This document shows, piece after piece, positions 56,016-63,948 of a DNA stretch of 64,000 nt. The number at the start of each line of letters is the position of its first letter. Position 1 is the stretch's first letter. The notes beneath the pieces were generated by a model. That model saw only the letters and a program-made list of their open reading frames with translations, was not told the origin of the DNA and searched no databases. The position numbers were made by a program, and so were the translations under genes. Origin of the DNA: JBBWZH01 sp035544115 (GTDB lineage: Bacteria > Actinomycetota > Actinomycetes > Mycobacteriales > CADCTP01); assembly GCA_963714145.1 (NCBI GenBank), contig OY970235.1, positions 6,634,001 to 6,698,000 of the forward strand. The letters are read 5' to 3'.

Positions 56016-57313
56016 GCACCGTGATGGGTACCCGCGTGGTGATCCTCGGCGGGAGCATGGCCGGGCTGCTCGCAGCGCGGGTGCTGGCCGAGACCTGCAC
56101 CGAAGTGCTCGTGGTGGACCGCGACGAACTGCTCGGTGTGACGGCACCGCGCCGCGGTGTCCCCCAGGGCTGGCACATCCATGGGCTGCTCGCCCGGGGC
56201 CACCAGATCCTGGACGAGCTGTTCGACGGCTTCACCGACAACGCCCTGGCGGCCGGCGCGTTGACCGGCGACCTCGGCGAGCACCGCTGGTTCTTCGCCG
56301 GCCAGGAGGCGTGCAAGGCCGTCACGGGCATGCGGTACCTGTCGGCCACCAGGCCGGTGCTGGAGAGCTTCGTCCGGGACCGGGTCGCGGCGCTCGGCAA
56401 CGTGAAGTTCCTGGAACAGCACGACATCGTCGGCCTCGTCGCGACCCCGGACCGTACCCGGATCACCGGTGCCCGGGTGCATGCCGGCTCGGCCGCGACG
56501 CTGGACGCCGACCTCGTGGTGGACGCCACCGGCCGCGGCTCCCGGACCCCGGTGTGGCTTGCCGAACTCGGCTACGACCGGCCGGCCGTCGATCAGATCA
56601 AGATCGACTTCAGCTACACCACCCGGGTCTACCGGCTGCCGGACGAGTCGGTGCTGAACGGCGTCAAGTCGGTGAACCCGTTGCCCTCCCCGGCAACCCC
56701 GCGCAGCGCCTTCTTCTCGGCGATGGAGGACGGAAAGTGGGTCCTCTCGGCCGGCGGGGTCTTCGGCGACCGGGCCCCCACCGACCCGGCCGGCTTCCTG
56801 GCCTACATCAAAACCCTACCCACCGCGGACATCTACCGGGCGGTCCGCGACGCGCAACCGCTCACCGACCCGGTCCCCTTCCGTTTCCCGGCCAGCATCA
56901 GGCCCCGCTACGACAAGCTGACCCGTTTCCCGGCCGGCCTGGTGGTGCTCGGCGATGCGGCGTGCAGCTTCAACCCGGTGTACGGCCAAGGCATGACGGT
57001 GGCGGCGCTGGAGGCGCTGGTGCTGCGCGAGCATGTGCGTTCCGGCCCGGTGGCGCCGTTGGCGTTCCAGCGCGCCATCGCCGAGGTGATCGACGCGCCC
57101 TGGGCTACGGCCGCGGCCGGCGACCTGGCGTATCCCGAGGCGGAGGGGCTCCGCCCGGTGGAGGTTCAGGAGATGAACGCGTACCTGGCCAAGGTGATGG
57201 CCGCCGCGTGCCGGGACCCGCAGGTGCTGACCGCGTTCATGCGCGTAGCCGGCCTGGTCGATCCTCCGTCGACGCTGATGGAGCCGGGACTGCGGCGGCG
57301 CGTACTCCCGTGA
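56012..57313 (+). CDS. FAD-dependent monooxygenase/dehydrogenase (PHBH-like)
   Basis: I use GTG 56012, which overlaps the SgcJ stop (GTGA); ATG 56024 is possible. The 433 residues have the Rossmann FAD motif VVILGGSMAGLLAARVL, DLVVDATGRGSRTPVWL, and the ribityl-binding GDAACSFNPVYGQGMTVAAL. This is the 2-polyprenyl-6-methoxyphenol hydroxylase-type family. Such enzymes hydroxylate aromatics or epoxidise alkenes. An epoxidation before SgcF-type hydrolysis is one possibility, but this is inference. Confidence 0.87.
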   Translation: MSTVMGTRVVILGGSMAGLLAARVLAETCTEVLVVDRDELLGVTAPRRGVPQGWHIHGLLARGHQILDELFDGFTDNALAAGALTGDLGEHRWFFAGQEACKAVTGMRYLSATRPVLESFVRDRVAALGNVKFLEQHDIVGLVATPDRTRITGARVHAGSAATLDADLVVDATGRGSRTPVWLAELGYDRPAVDQIKIDFSYTTRVYRLPDESVLNGVKSVNPLPSPATPRSAFFSAMEDGKWVLSAGGVFGDRAPTDPAGFLAYIKTLPTADIYRAVRDAQPLTDPVPFRFPASIRPRYDKLTRFPAGLVVLGDAACSFNPVYGQGMTVAALEALVLREHVRSGPVAPLAFQRAIAEVIDAPWATAAAGDLAYPEAEGLRPVEVQEMNAYLAKVMAAACRDPQVLTAFMRVAGLVDPPSTLMEPGLRRRVLP

Positions 57314-58950
57314 CCACCGTCGCGGAGCGGATAGGCAGCGCACTGGCCGAGGCCGGTGCGCGGCACACGTTCGGTGTCGTCGGGGTGGGTAACGTCCGGA
57401 TCGTCGCCGCGCTGACCAGGGCCGGGGTGCGGTACGTACCTGCCCGCCACGAGGTCGGTGCCGTGGTGATGGCCGACGCGTACCACCGGGTGAGCGGCGA
57501 GGTAGGCGTCTGCACGGTGACCTACGGGCCCGGCCTGACGAACACCGCCACCGGCCTGGCCGACGCGGTGAAGAACCGTAGTGCGGTGGTTGTGTTGTGC
57601 GGTGCCCCGGCGGCCGGTCGGCAACGTTCCATCGACGTCGACCAGGAGGGGTTCGTCGCCTCGCTCGGCGCGGCCGTGGTCCGGGCCACCACCCCGGCGG
57701 AGGTCGTGGACGGGCTGCGGATCACGCGCGCCGAAGGCCGACCGGTGGTCGTGTTCGTGCCGGTGGACGTGCAATCAGCGCCCACCGGGACACCGCTACC
57801 GGAGTTGCGCGAGCCGGCACGGGCGACGTCGTCACCCGCACCGGACGTCAGCGCGCTGGTGCGGCTCCTCCACTCCGCCCACCGCCCCCTGCTCCTGGCC
57901 GGCCTCGGCGCGTGGCAGGCCGGCGCCCACATCCAGATCGCCACCCTGGCCGACCGCTGCGGCGCCCTGCTCGCCACCACCCTCCTGGCCAAGGGCATCT
58001 TCGGCGCCGACCCGTGGTCCCTCGGCATCGTCGGCAGCCTGGCGTCCCCCGCGGCCACCGCGCTCGTCGGTGCGGCCGACGTGATCCTCGCCTTCGGCAC
58101 GAGCATGAGCGACTGGACCATCCACGGCGGCCGCATGCTCGACCGCAACGCCACCGTCGTCCAGATCGACCTACGCCCCGAGCAGATGTCCGCACGAACC
58201 GACATCGCGATCGTCGCCGACGCCCGTGACATCGCGACCGCCCTCTGCGACGCCATGCCCACGACCCGGTCCGCCTGGCGTCAGCAGGTCGCCGGCCGCC
58301 TCGACGGCGTCCACTGGGACCAGCATGACCACACCGACCGCAGCACGGCCGACCGCATCGACCCGCGGACCCTGTCGGTGGCCCTGGCCGAACTCCTGCC
58401 CAAGGACCGCACCCTGGTCACCGACGGCGGCCACTTCATCGGCTGGCCCGCCCGGTACTGGCCGGTCACCGACCCGGCGGGATTCGTGTTCACCGGCGTG
58501 TCGCTGCAGAGCATCGGCCTCGGCTTCGCCGGTGCCGCCGGTGCCGCCGCCGGGCGACCCGACCGCGCCGTCGTGCTCGCCATCGGAGACGGTGGCGCGC
58601 TGATGGGACTGTCCGAACTGGACACCCTTGTCAGGACCGCCGACTCAGCCCTCGTCGTGGTGTATGACGACGCGGCCTACGGCGCCGAAGTCCACATGTA
58701 CGGCCATCTCGACATCGCCGCCGGCACGGTCTTCACCGACACCGACTTCTGCTGCCTGGCCCGGTCGCTCGGCGCCGACGCCGCGGTGGTGCGGACCCTG
58801 CGCGACCTCGACGCCGTCCGCGACTGGCGGGACCGTGGGTGCGTGGGCACGTTGCTGCTGGACTGCAAGGTCGTCCGGGACGTCGTCGGTGACTACATGG
58901 TCGAGCCGCGACCAACGACACGAACGACGGAAGGGGAGCCACATGACTGA
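57310..58950 (+). CDS. Thiamine pyrophosphate-dependent enzyme (acetolactate-synthase-like)
   Basis: GTG 57310 overlaps the preceding stop (GTGA); 546 residues. N-terminal PYR domain with catalytic Glu in PARHEVGAVVMADAYHRVSG and CTVTYGPGLTNTATGLADAV; central domain about 190-320; C-terminal PP domain with GDGGALMGLSELDTLV. The metal-ligand region that usually reads NN reads VVYDDAAYG here. These enzymes join or cleave 2-keto acids. A C-C bond-forming or decarboxylating enzyme is unusual among known enediyne pathways. Its stop overlaps the following gene by eight bases. Confidence 0.85.
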   Translation: MTTVAERIGSALAEAGARHTFGVVGVGNVRIVAALTRAGVRYVPARHEVGAVVMADAYHRVSGEVGVCTVTYGPGLTNTATGLADAVKNRSAVVVLCGAPAAGRQRSIDVDQEGFVASLGAAVVRATTPAEVVDGLRITRAEGRPVVVFVPVDVQSAPTGTPLPELREPARATSSPAPDVSALVRLLHSAHRPLLLAGLGAWQAGAHIQIATLADRCGALLATTLLAKGIFGADPWSLGIVGSLASPAATALVGAADVILAFGTSMSDWTIHGGRMLDRNATVVQIDLRPEQMSARTDIAIVADARDIATALCDAMPTTRSAWRQQVAGRLDGVHWDQHDHTDRSTADRIDPRTLSVALAELLPKDRTLVTDGGHFIGWPARYWPVTDPAGFVFTGVSLQSIGLGFAGAAGAAAGRPDRAVVLAIGDGGALMGLSELDTLVRTADSALVVVYDDAAYGAEVHMYGHLDIAAGTVFTDTDFCCLARSLGADAAVVRTLRDLDAVRDWRDRGCVGTLLLDCKVVRDVVGDYMVEPRPTTRTTEGEPHD

Positions 58951-60247
58951 CCGGACCGTCGTGGAAGCGTGGTTGGCGGACCTGACCTTCCCGCACTACC
59001 TGGACACGCTGTACGCCCGGGCCGGTCAGTTCGAGCGGAGCCACCCCGGGTACGAGGTCAGGATCCGCGGCGTCTACTTCGAGGACATGCCCGGCGAGAT
59101 CACGCGGGCGGCACGTGCGGGCACGGTTCCGGCGATCGCCGAGTACTACTACACCGAGACGCCGAACGCGCTCGACGAGGTCGATCCCGCCGGCCGGCCG
59201 GTGTTCACGTCGGTGTCGGCCGCGGTCGAGGGCCGGACCGAGATCCTCGGCGAGCCGGTCGTGCTCGACGACCTCCTGCCGGCGCTGCGGGCCCAATACA
59301 CCTGCTATGGCGAGCTGCGCTCGCTGCCGACGGTGGCGACCACGTACCAGCTGTTCACCAACGTCACCATGCTCAGGACGGCGGGCGTGACCGAGGTCCC
59401 GCAGACGTGGCAGGAGCTGCGCGCGGCCTGTGAGCGGGTGGTGCGGACGCCGAACGGGCCCAAGCATGCGATTGGTTGGGCGAACCAGGGTATTCCGTTC
59501 CAGCAGGCCATGGCCGTGCAGGGCGGGAAGATCGCGGACAACGACAACGGCCGGCGGGCACCCGCGCGGAGAATCGACTTCACCGTTCCGGAGATGCTCG
59601 CCTGGGTGTCGTGGTGGCGGGCGCTGCACAAGGACGGGCTGTACGAGTATTCCGGCGAGCTGCGCGACTGGTTCGGCACCTTCCAGCTGTTCGCCGACCA
59701 GCGGCTCGCGTTCCGGCTGAGCTCGACCAACGACATCGGCAGCACCGCCGAAGCCGCCGAGCAGGCCGGGTTCGAGCTGGCCGTGACGCGGTTCCCGTAC
59801 AACGCGGACGTGCCCTACCACGGGAACGTCGTCGCCGGCACCTCGCTGTGGCTCGCCAATGGTCTGGACCAGCAGACCCGGGACGGGGCGTTGGCGTTCA
59901 TGCAGTTCCTCGCCAACCCCGCCAACGCCGCCGAGTACCACAAGGAACACAGCTTCATCCCGGTCACCCGGTCGGCGTTCACCTTGCTGGAACAGCAGGG
60001 CTGGTTTGCCAAGCACCCGCACCACCGCGCCCCCAGCCACCAGCTGGACCTGCCGACGGCCAGCGGCCGGCCCACCGCGGGCGGCCTCGTCGGCGGCTAT
60101 TTCCAGATCCAGGACATGGTCGCGGGCGCCATGCACGACGTGCTCGTGCACGACATCGACCCGGTGGAGCGGCTGACCCGCGCGTCCGCCGAAGCCCAGG
60201 CGGTGTTGGACCGGTACGTGGCCGAACCGCACCTCCCGCGGCGATAA
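58943..60247 (+). CDS. Solute-binding-protein fold without signal peptide
   Basis: ATG 58943 after AAGGGGAG gives 434 residues. The chain follows the family 1 extracellular solute-binding fold (UgpB/MalE type): TLYARAGQFERSHPGYEVRIRGV, AARAGTVPAIAEYYYTE, ATTYQLFTNVTMLRTAGVTEVPQTWQEL, and FMQFLANPANAAEYHKEHSFIPV. The N-terminus (MTDRTVVEAWLADLTFPHYL) has no hydrophobic segment and no lipobox Cys, and no ABC permease genes are nearby. It therefore appears cytoplasmic. It ends the 15-gene operon. A product- or intermediate-binding role is possible; the natural function is unknown. Confidence 0.8.
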   Translation: MTDRTVVEAWLADLTFPHYLDTLYARAGQFERSHPGYEVRIRGVYFEDMPGEITRAARAGTVPAIAEYYYTETPNALDEVDPAGRPVFTSVSAAVEGRTEILGEPVVLDDLLPALRAQYTCYGELRSLPTVATTYQLFTNVTMLRTAGVTEVPQTWQELRAACERVVRTPNGPKHAIGWANQGIPFQQAMAVQGGKIADNDNGRRAPARRIDFTVPEMLAWVSWWRALHKDGLYEYSGELRDWFGTFQLFADQRLAFRLSSTNDIGSTAEAAEQAGFELAVTRFPYNADVPYHGNVVAGTSLWLANGLDQQTRDGALAFMQFLANPANAAEYHKEHSFIPVTRSAFTLLEQQGWFAKHPHHRAPSHQLDLPTASGRPTAGGLVGGYFQIQDMVAGAMHDVLVHDIDPVERLTRASAEAQAVLDRYVAEPHLPRR

Positions 60248-60321
60248 AGCAATATCGCGTAAATTTCGCAATCTCACCACGGGTCGCGGGTGCAGCGACC
60301 GACGACGATTAGGCTGGCAGT

Positions 60322-60990
60322 ATGGCGCCCAAACGCTCCTATGCCGACGGGTGCGCGACCGCGTACGCCCTGGACATCATGGGCGAGCGTTGGGGATTGT
60401 TGATCGTCCGCGAACTCCTGCTCGGCCCGAAACGCTTCACGGATCTGCGCCTTGACCTGCCGGGGATGAGTCCCACCGTGCTCGCGCAACGGTTGCGGGA
60501 ATTCATCCGGGCCGGTGTCGTGCGGCACCGGCGGCTACCCCCGCCGACCCCCTCGCACGTCTACGAATTGACCGAGTGGGGCTACAAGCTGGACCCCGTG
60601 ATCCAGTCCCTGGGCACCTGGGCGCTGCAGTCACCGGACCCGCCGCGCACCCCGCCGCAGAGCGTCGACGCCAACGTGTTGTCGTTGCGGGTCATGTTCG
60701 ACCCGGTCGCGGCCGAGGGACGGACCGTCCGGTTCGGTCTGCACGTCGACGAACGCCGGTACCAGGTGTGTGTCGTGGCCGGTGAACTCCACCTGGCCAG
60801 GGGCGAGGTCGACGCACCGGACGCCACCATCGACACCAACATCGCCACCCTGCACGCGTACCTGTGCCGGGCCCGCTCGTTGCGTGACTCGCTCGAATGC
60901 GGGGATATCCTGGTCCGCGGAAACATGGCGGCCGTGGCGGAACTGCCGACGCTGTTCCGCCCCATCCGGCACCGGACCCGGACAGCCTGA
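60322..60990 (+). CDS. HxlR-family regulator fused to SCP2-like domain
   Basis: ATG 60322 gives 222 residues. Residues 1-100 are the HxlR winged helix (YALDIMGERWGLLIVRELLLGPKRFTDL, MSPTVLAQRLREFIRAGVV, VYELTEWGYKLDPVI). The C-terminal half (FDPVAAEGRTVRFGLHVDERRYQVCVV ... DATIDTNIATLHAYL) resembles the SCP2 sterol-carrier fold, a possible hydrophobic-ligand sensor. HxlR proteins with this tail occur in actinobacteria. It could sense the enediyne or a precursor, which is inference. Confidence 0.85.
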   Translation: MAPKRSYADGCATAYALDIMGERWGLLIVRELLLGPKRFTDLRLDLPGMSPTVLAQRLREFIRAGVVRHRRLPPPTPSHVYELTEWGYKLDPVIQSLGTWALQSPDPPRTPPQSVDANVLSLRVMFDPVAAEGRTVRFGLHVDERRYQVCVVAGELHLARGEVDAPDATIDTNIATLHAYLCRARSLRDSLECGDILVRGNMAAVAELPTLFRPIRHRTRTA

Positions 60991-61179
60991 CTTATTCTCG
61001 TTTCTTTTTCTGTGCGAACCTCGCCGAGAATCGGGGCGGGCGCCGGGAAAGCGTTGATAGCGTGCAAACCCATGGCGCGCTTTTCGGCACCAGTACGCGC
61101 GACGCTCGGCACCGGGCATTTTCCGCGCCGGCGCGGCCTGGTCCTGTTGCCGGCGTGCGCACGTAGGCGAGGAGGGGCC
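60991..61179 (+). promoter_or_regulatory. A/T-rich promoter region upstream of second unbL
   Basis: The 189 bp contain an A/T-rich patch (CTTATTCTCGTTTCTTTTTC, 60991-61010) and an inverted repeat ATTCTCG (60994-61000) / CGAGAAT (61025-61031). The patch is unusual for this GC-rich window and may hold promoter or operator sequence. A GGAGGGG ribosome site precedes ATG 61180. Confidence 0.4.
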
Positions 61180-62167
61180 ATGCCGACCAGGTTGGGTTCG
61201 CTGCGCAGGCTGCTGCTGACGCCGTCGCTGGCCGAGGTCACCTTGGAACGCCGAGGTTTTCGGCCCGGCCGGACGGAAGTCGCCGAGCACCTGGAAGCCA
61301 TCCCGCAAGCCGTGATCTGCGGCTTCGAATGGGGCATTGACACCCGCTCCCAGTGGGAACTGGAACGCAGGTTGTCCCTGGTCCGCCCCGAACACCTGGG
61401 CTTCGCCTATGAAGGCGCAACGATGGCGTGCACGGTCCTCGACGCGATGCGCGGCGGCCGTGGGCACAAAACCCGCAACCTCCTCGACGGCCCGGGGCGC
61501 CCGCACCTGTTCCTGGCGTACATCGGCATCGGCTTCGCCATCGCCCGCCTCCCCCGACCGCTGTGGCGCCGGGTCATCCCGGACCTGGCCGACTCCGCGC
61601 CGTACCACCCCACGATGAGCTGGCTGACGGTCGACGGCTATGGCTTCGACCGCGCCTACTTCGACACCCATAAATGGGTAGAACGCCAACACGTGCCCGC
61701 GCCGTACCCGTGGCAGGGCCGACCGGACTACTTTCCCCGAGCCATAGACCAAGGGATAGGCCGCGCCCTCTGGTTCATCCACGCCGCCCGCCCCGACGAG
61801 GTGGCCGCCGCGGTGGCCCGGTTCGCCCCGAACCGCCAGCCGGACCTGTGGAGCGGAGTGGGCCTGGCCGCCACGTTCGCGGGCGGCGCGGAACCGGAGG
61901 CGTTGCGGCAGGCTCCGCAGCCTCGCCGGCGAACACCGCGACGAGGCGGCGCTCGGAATGGTGTTCGCCGCCAAGGCACGGAGGTACGCGGGGTACGTGC
62001 CCGAGCACACCGACTGGGCGGCGAGCGCGCTCGGCGAGATGAGCGTCGACAACGCGGTGGCACTGGCGGACGCCACGGTCATTCATGGCGAGAGCACCGG
62101 CGACGCCCCGACGTACGAGTTGTGGCGACAGAAAATCCGGGCTCGATTCGCGTCCCTGCCGAGCTGA
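61180..62167 (+). CDS. Second UnbL-type (DUF1702) enediyne core protein, one apparent frameshift
   Basis: ATG 61180 (MPTRLGSLRRLLLTPSLAEV) follows GGAGGGG. Conserved blocks match the UnbL at 26.7 kb: HLGFAYEGATMACTVLDAM, HLFLAYIGIGFAIARLPR, VDGYGFDRAYFDTHKWV and RAIDQGIGRALWFIHA. One extra base at about 61908-61912 shifts the frame; removing it joins EPEALR to RLRSLAGEHRDEAALGMVF and the protein then runs to TGA 62165-62167 with 328 residues, exactly the length of the first copy. Enediyne loci can carry two DUF1702 genes (E2/E3), and this would be the second. Whether it is really inactive depends on the sequence being correct. Confidence 0.85.
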
Positions 62168-62185
62168 CCATCCGTGCACAGCACC

Positions 62186-62200
62186 GGCGCCAACGGCGCC
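62186..62200. terminator. Weak hairpin between convergent genes
   Basis: A 6-bp stem (GGCGCC on both sides) with loop AAC lies in the 37-bp gap between the second unbL and the second AraC gene. It is shorter than the other intergenic hairpins, so its role is uncertain. Confidence 0.35.
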
Positions 62201-62204
62201 TATC

Positions 62205-62978
62205 TCAGGTGGCGACGGCCTGCAGGGCGCGGGCGTCGAGGAGGGCCAGGAGGACCGGTGGGTCGAGCCGGCTCATCGGCCGGAGCCTCAGGTCCGCGGG
62301 CAACGCGTTGGTCCCCGGGCGGACGGTGATCGGTCCGTGGCAGCCTATGTAGAGCCCGTTGCTGAAGTCGCGCGGGCTGGAGATCACCGGGTCCCGGTCG
62401 GCGGCGACCGAATAGCTCAGCAGGTACCAGCTTCCCAGGGGTACGTCGTTGAACTCGTACGGCCCTGGCCGGTGTAACACCGTGCAGCGCACCGGCCGGC
62501 CCTCGGGCAGGCGGTCGGGGAACACGCCTACGAAGATCTTGCCCACTCCGGCCGGGATGTGCGGGACGCCGATCTGGCCGTACACGTTCACCGGGCGGTT
62601 CGAAGTTGGCCGGGGCCGCGGGGTGGTGCCGCAGCCCTGGATGGTGAGGCCGCCGAGGCGACGGTACGTGCTCGGTGATATGCCCACGCTGTTGCGGAAC
62701 CGGGAACTGAAGGTGCCCATGCTCTGGTAGCCGACGCGCTGGCTGATTTCGGTGACGCTCAGGGACGTGGCCAGCAGGAGTCTTTTCGCCTCCTGCAACC
62801 GCATCGCGGACAGGAAACGGGCGGGCGAGATACCGGTGGCCCGCTGGAAAATTCTGGAGAAATGAAATTTGCTGAACATGGCCGCCCGGGCCATGTCGTC
62901 CAGGGTGACCCGCTCGCCCATTTGGTTGTACATGACATCGATAGCCCGGCCAATCGCAGTCTCAACTAGCTCGTCCAC
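62205..62978 (-). CDS. AraC-family regulator 2; contains TTA codon
   Basis: GTG 62978 follows GGGGG by five bases and gives 257 residues; the frame is open 17 codons further upstream but without a ribosome site. The N-terminal AraC domain (VTLDDMARAAMFSKFHFSRIFQRATGISPARFL; VTEISQRVGYQSMGTFSSRFRNSVG) and the C-terminal sensor-like part (HIPAGVGKIFVGVFPDRLPEG, GSWYLLSY) parallel the regulator at 28961. A TTA leucine codon lies at 62475-62477 (codon 168). Divergent from DUF5987/GMC genes. Confidence 0.88.
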   Translation of the reverse strand: MDELVETAIGRAIDVMYNQMGERVTLDDMARAAMFSKFHFSRIFQRATGISPARFLSAMRLQEAKRLLLATSLSVTEISQRVGYQSMGTFSSRFRNSVGISPSTYRRLGGLTIQGCGTTPRPRPTSNRPVNVYGQIGVPHIPAGVGKIFVGVFPDRLPEGRPVRCTVLHRPGPYEFNDVPLGSWYLLSYSVAADRDPVISSPRDFSNGLYIGCHGPITVRPGTNALPADLRLRPMSRLDPPVLLALLDARALQAVAT

Positions 62979-63393
62979 TGCACCCCCAGCCCGTACAGGG
63001 AGACATCGATTCACGGAAATCGCCCGCACCTGGGACCTGAATCGATGGCCGAAACATTGTTCACAATGTCGAAGAGTCCGGTTGAGACCTGCCTCCAGCC
63101 CACGCTAGCAGCCGGTTCCGGACCACGCAAGCGCATAGTGACCTGCCGATCACTCTTCGAACGGACAGGTGTTGGCGCTCGGGGGACGAACACAACAACT
63201 CGCTCTTACACAGCGTGACGAACAGCGCTTCCAAACGCCAGTCAATTACCGAATGCCCGCAGTGGAACCGCACGCTCGGAGGTGCGGCCGAATGGCAGTC
63301 ACCCGGAGGATGGACCGGGCGGGCGGCACGTGTGCACACCGTGCGAGGGGATTCCCATTGTGGCTTCGTGCCAGTGCGGACGGGAGGAAATCG
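62979..63393. promoter_or_regulatory. Divergent regulatory region with two perfect inverted repeats
   Basis: This 415-bp gap between AraC regulator 2 (minus) and the DUF5987 gene (plus) holds a 10-bp inverted repeat CATCGATTCA (63004-63013) / TGAATCGATG (63038-63047) with a 24-bp spacer, and a 7-bp repeat ACATTGT-TC-ACAATGT (63054-63069). Both are close upstream of the AraC start and less GC-rich than the surroundings, as expected for operators. No gene is seen in it; a GGGAGG precedes ATG 63394. Confidence 0.5.
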
Positions 63394-63948
63394 ATGGATG
63401 CCGACGATGTCCAGGTCATGACACTCGAGGCGTTTGCCGACACCATCATTCCTGGTGAGCGGCGGTCACCGGACGACAGGGCGGTCGCCGGCGCCGCACC
63501 GGGACCGGGCGCGGTCCAGGCCGGCGCGCTTGACCTGCTGCGGACCCCGGCGACCGGCATCGTGGCCGGCCTCGGCCCGCTGGCCGACGCGCTCAACACG
63601 CACGCCACCACGTACGCCAGTGAACTGGGCCTGGAGCTGGACGACGACGTCCCCCCGTTCGTCAGCCTCGACTACGAGCGCCGCGCCGCGCTCGTCGCCC
63701 GCCTGGTCGCCCCGGGCCGGCCGGAGAAGGACGGCTGGGTACTGCTCGCGCTGTTCTCCTACATGGCCTACGACAGCGCCGCGCACGTCCACACGGCCGA
63801 CGCGATCGCGGCCGGCCACCCCGGCCTGCTCGCCATCGGGTTCGGCCGCCCCGACGAGGACGGCCTGTGGCGGTACCGCGAGCACTCCTACCGCCGGGCG
63901 CTGGCCCGCCCGCATCCGAACACCACGTCTTCCGGGAGCCCAGCATGA
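63394..63948 (+). CDS. DUF5987 family protein (enediyne-associated)
   Basis: ATG 63394, six bases after GGGAGG, gives 184 residues. The sequence (VMTLEAFADTIIPGERRSPDDRAVAGAAPGPGAV, FVSLDYERRAALVARLV, LLALFSYMAYDSAAHVHT, YREHSYRRALARPHP) fits DUF5987, which resembles gluconate-2-dehydrogenase-subunit-3-like partners of GMC oxidoreductases. Such a pair corresponds to E8/E9 of enediyne loci as I recall them. The stop overlaps the GMC gene start (ATGA). Confidence 0.75.
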   Translation: MDADDVQVMTLEAFADTIIPGERRSPDDRAVAGAAPGPGAVQAGALDLLRTPATGIVAGLGPLADALNTHATTYASELGLELDDDVPPFVSLDYERRAALVARLVAPGRPEKDGWVLLALFSYMAYDSAAHVHTADAIAAGHPGLLAIGFGRPDEDGLWRYREHSYRRALARPHPNTTSSGSPA

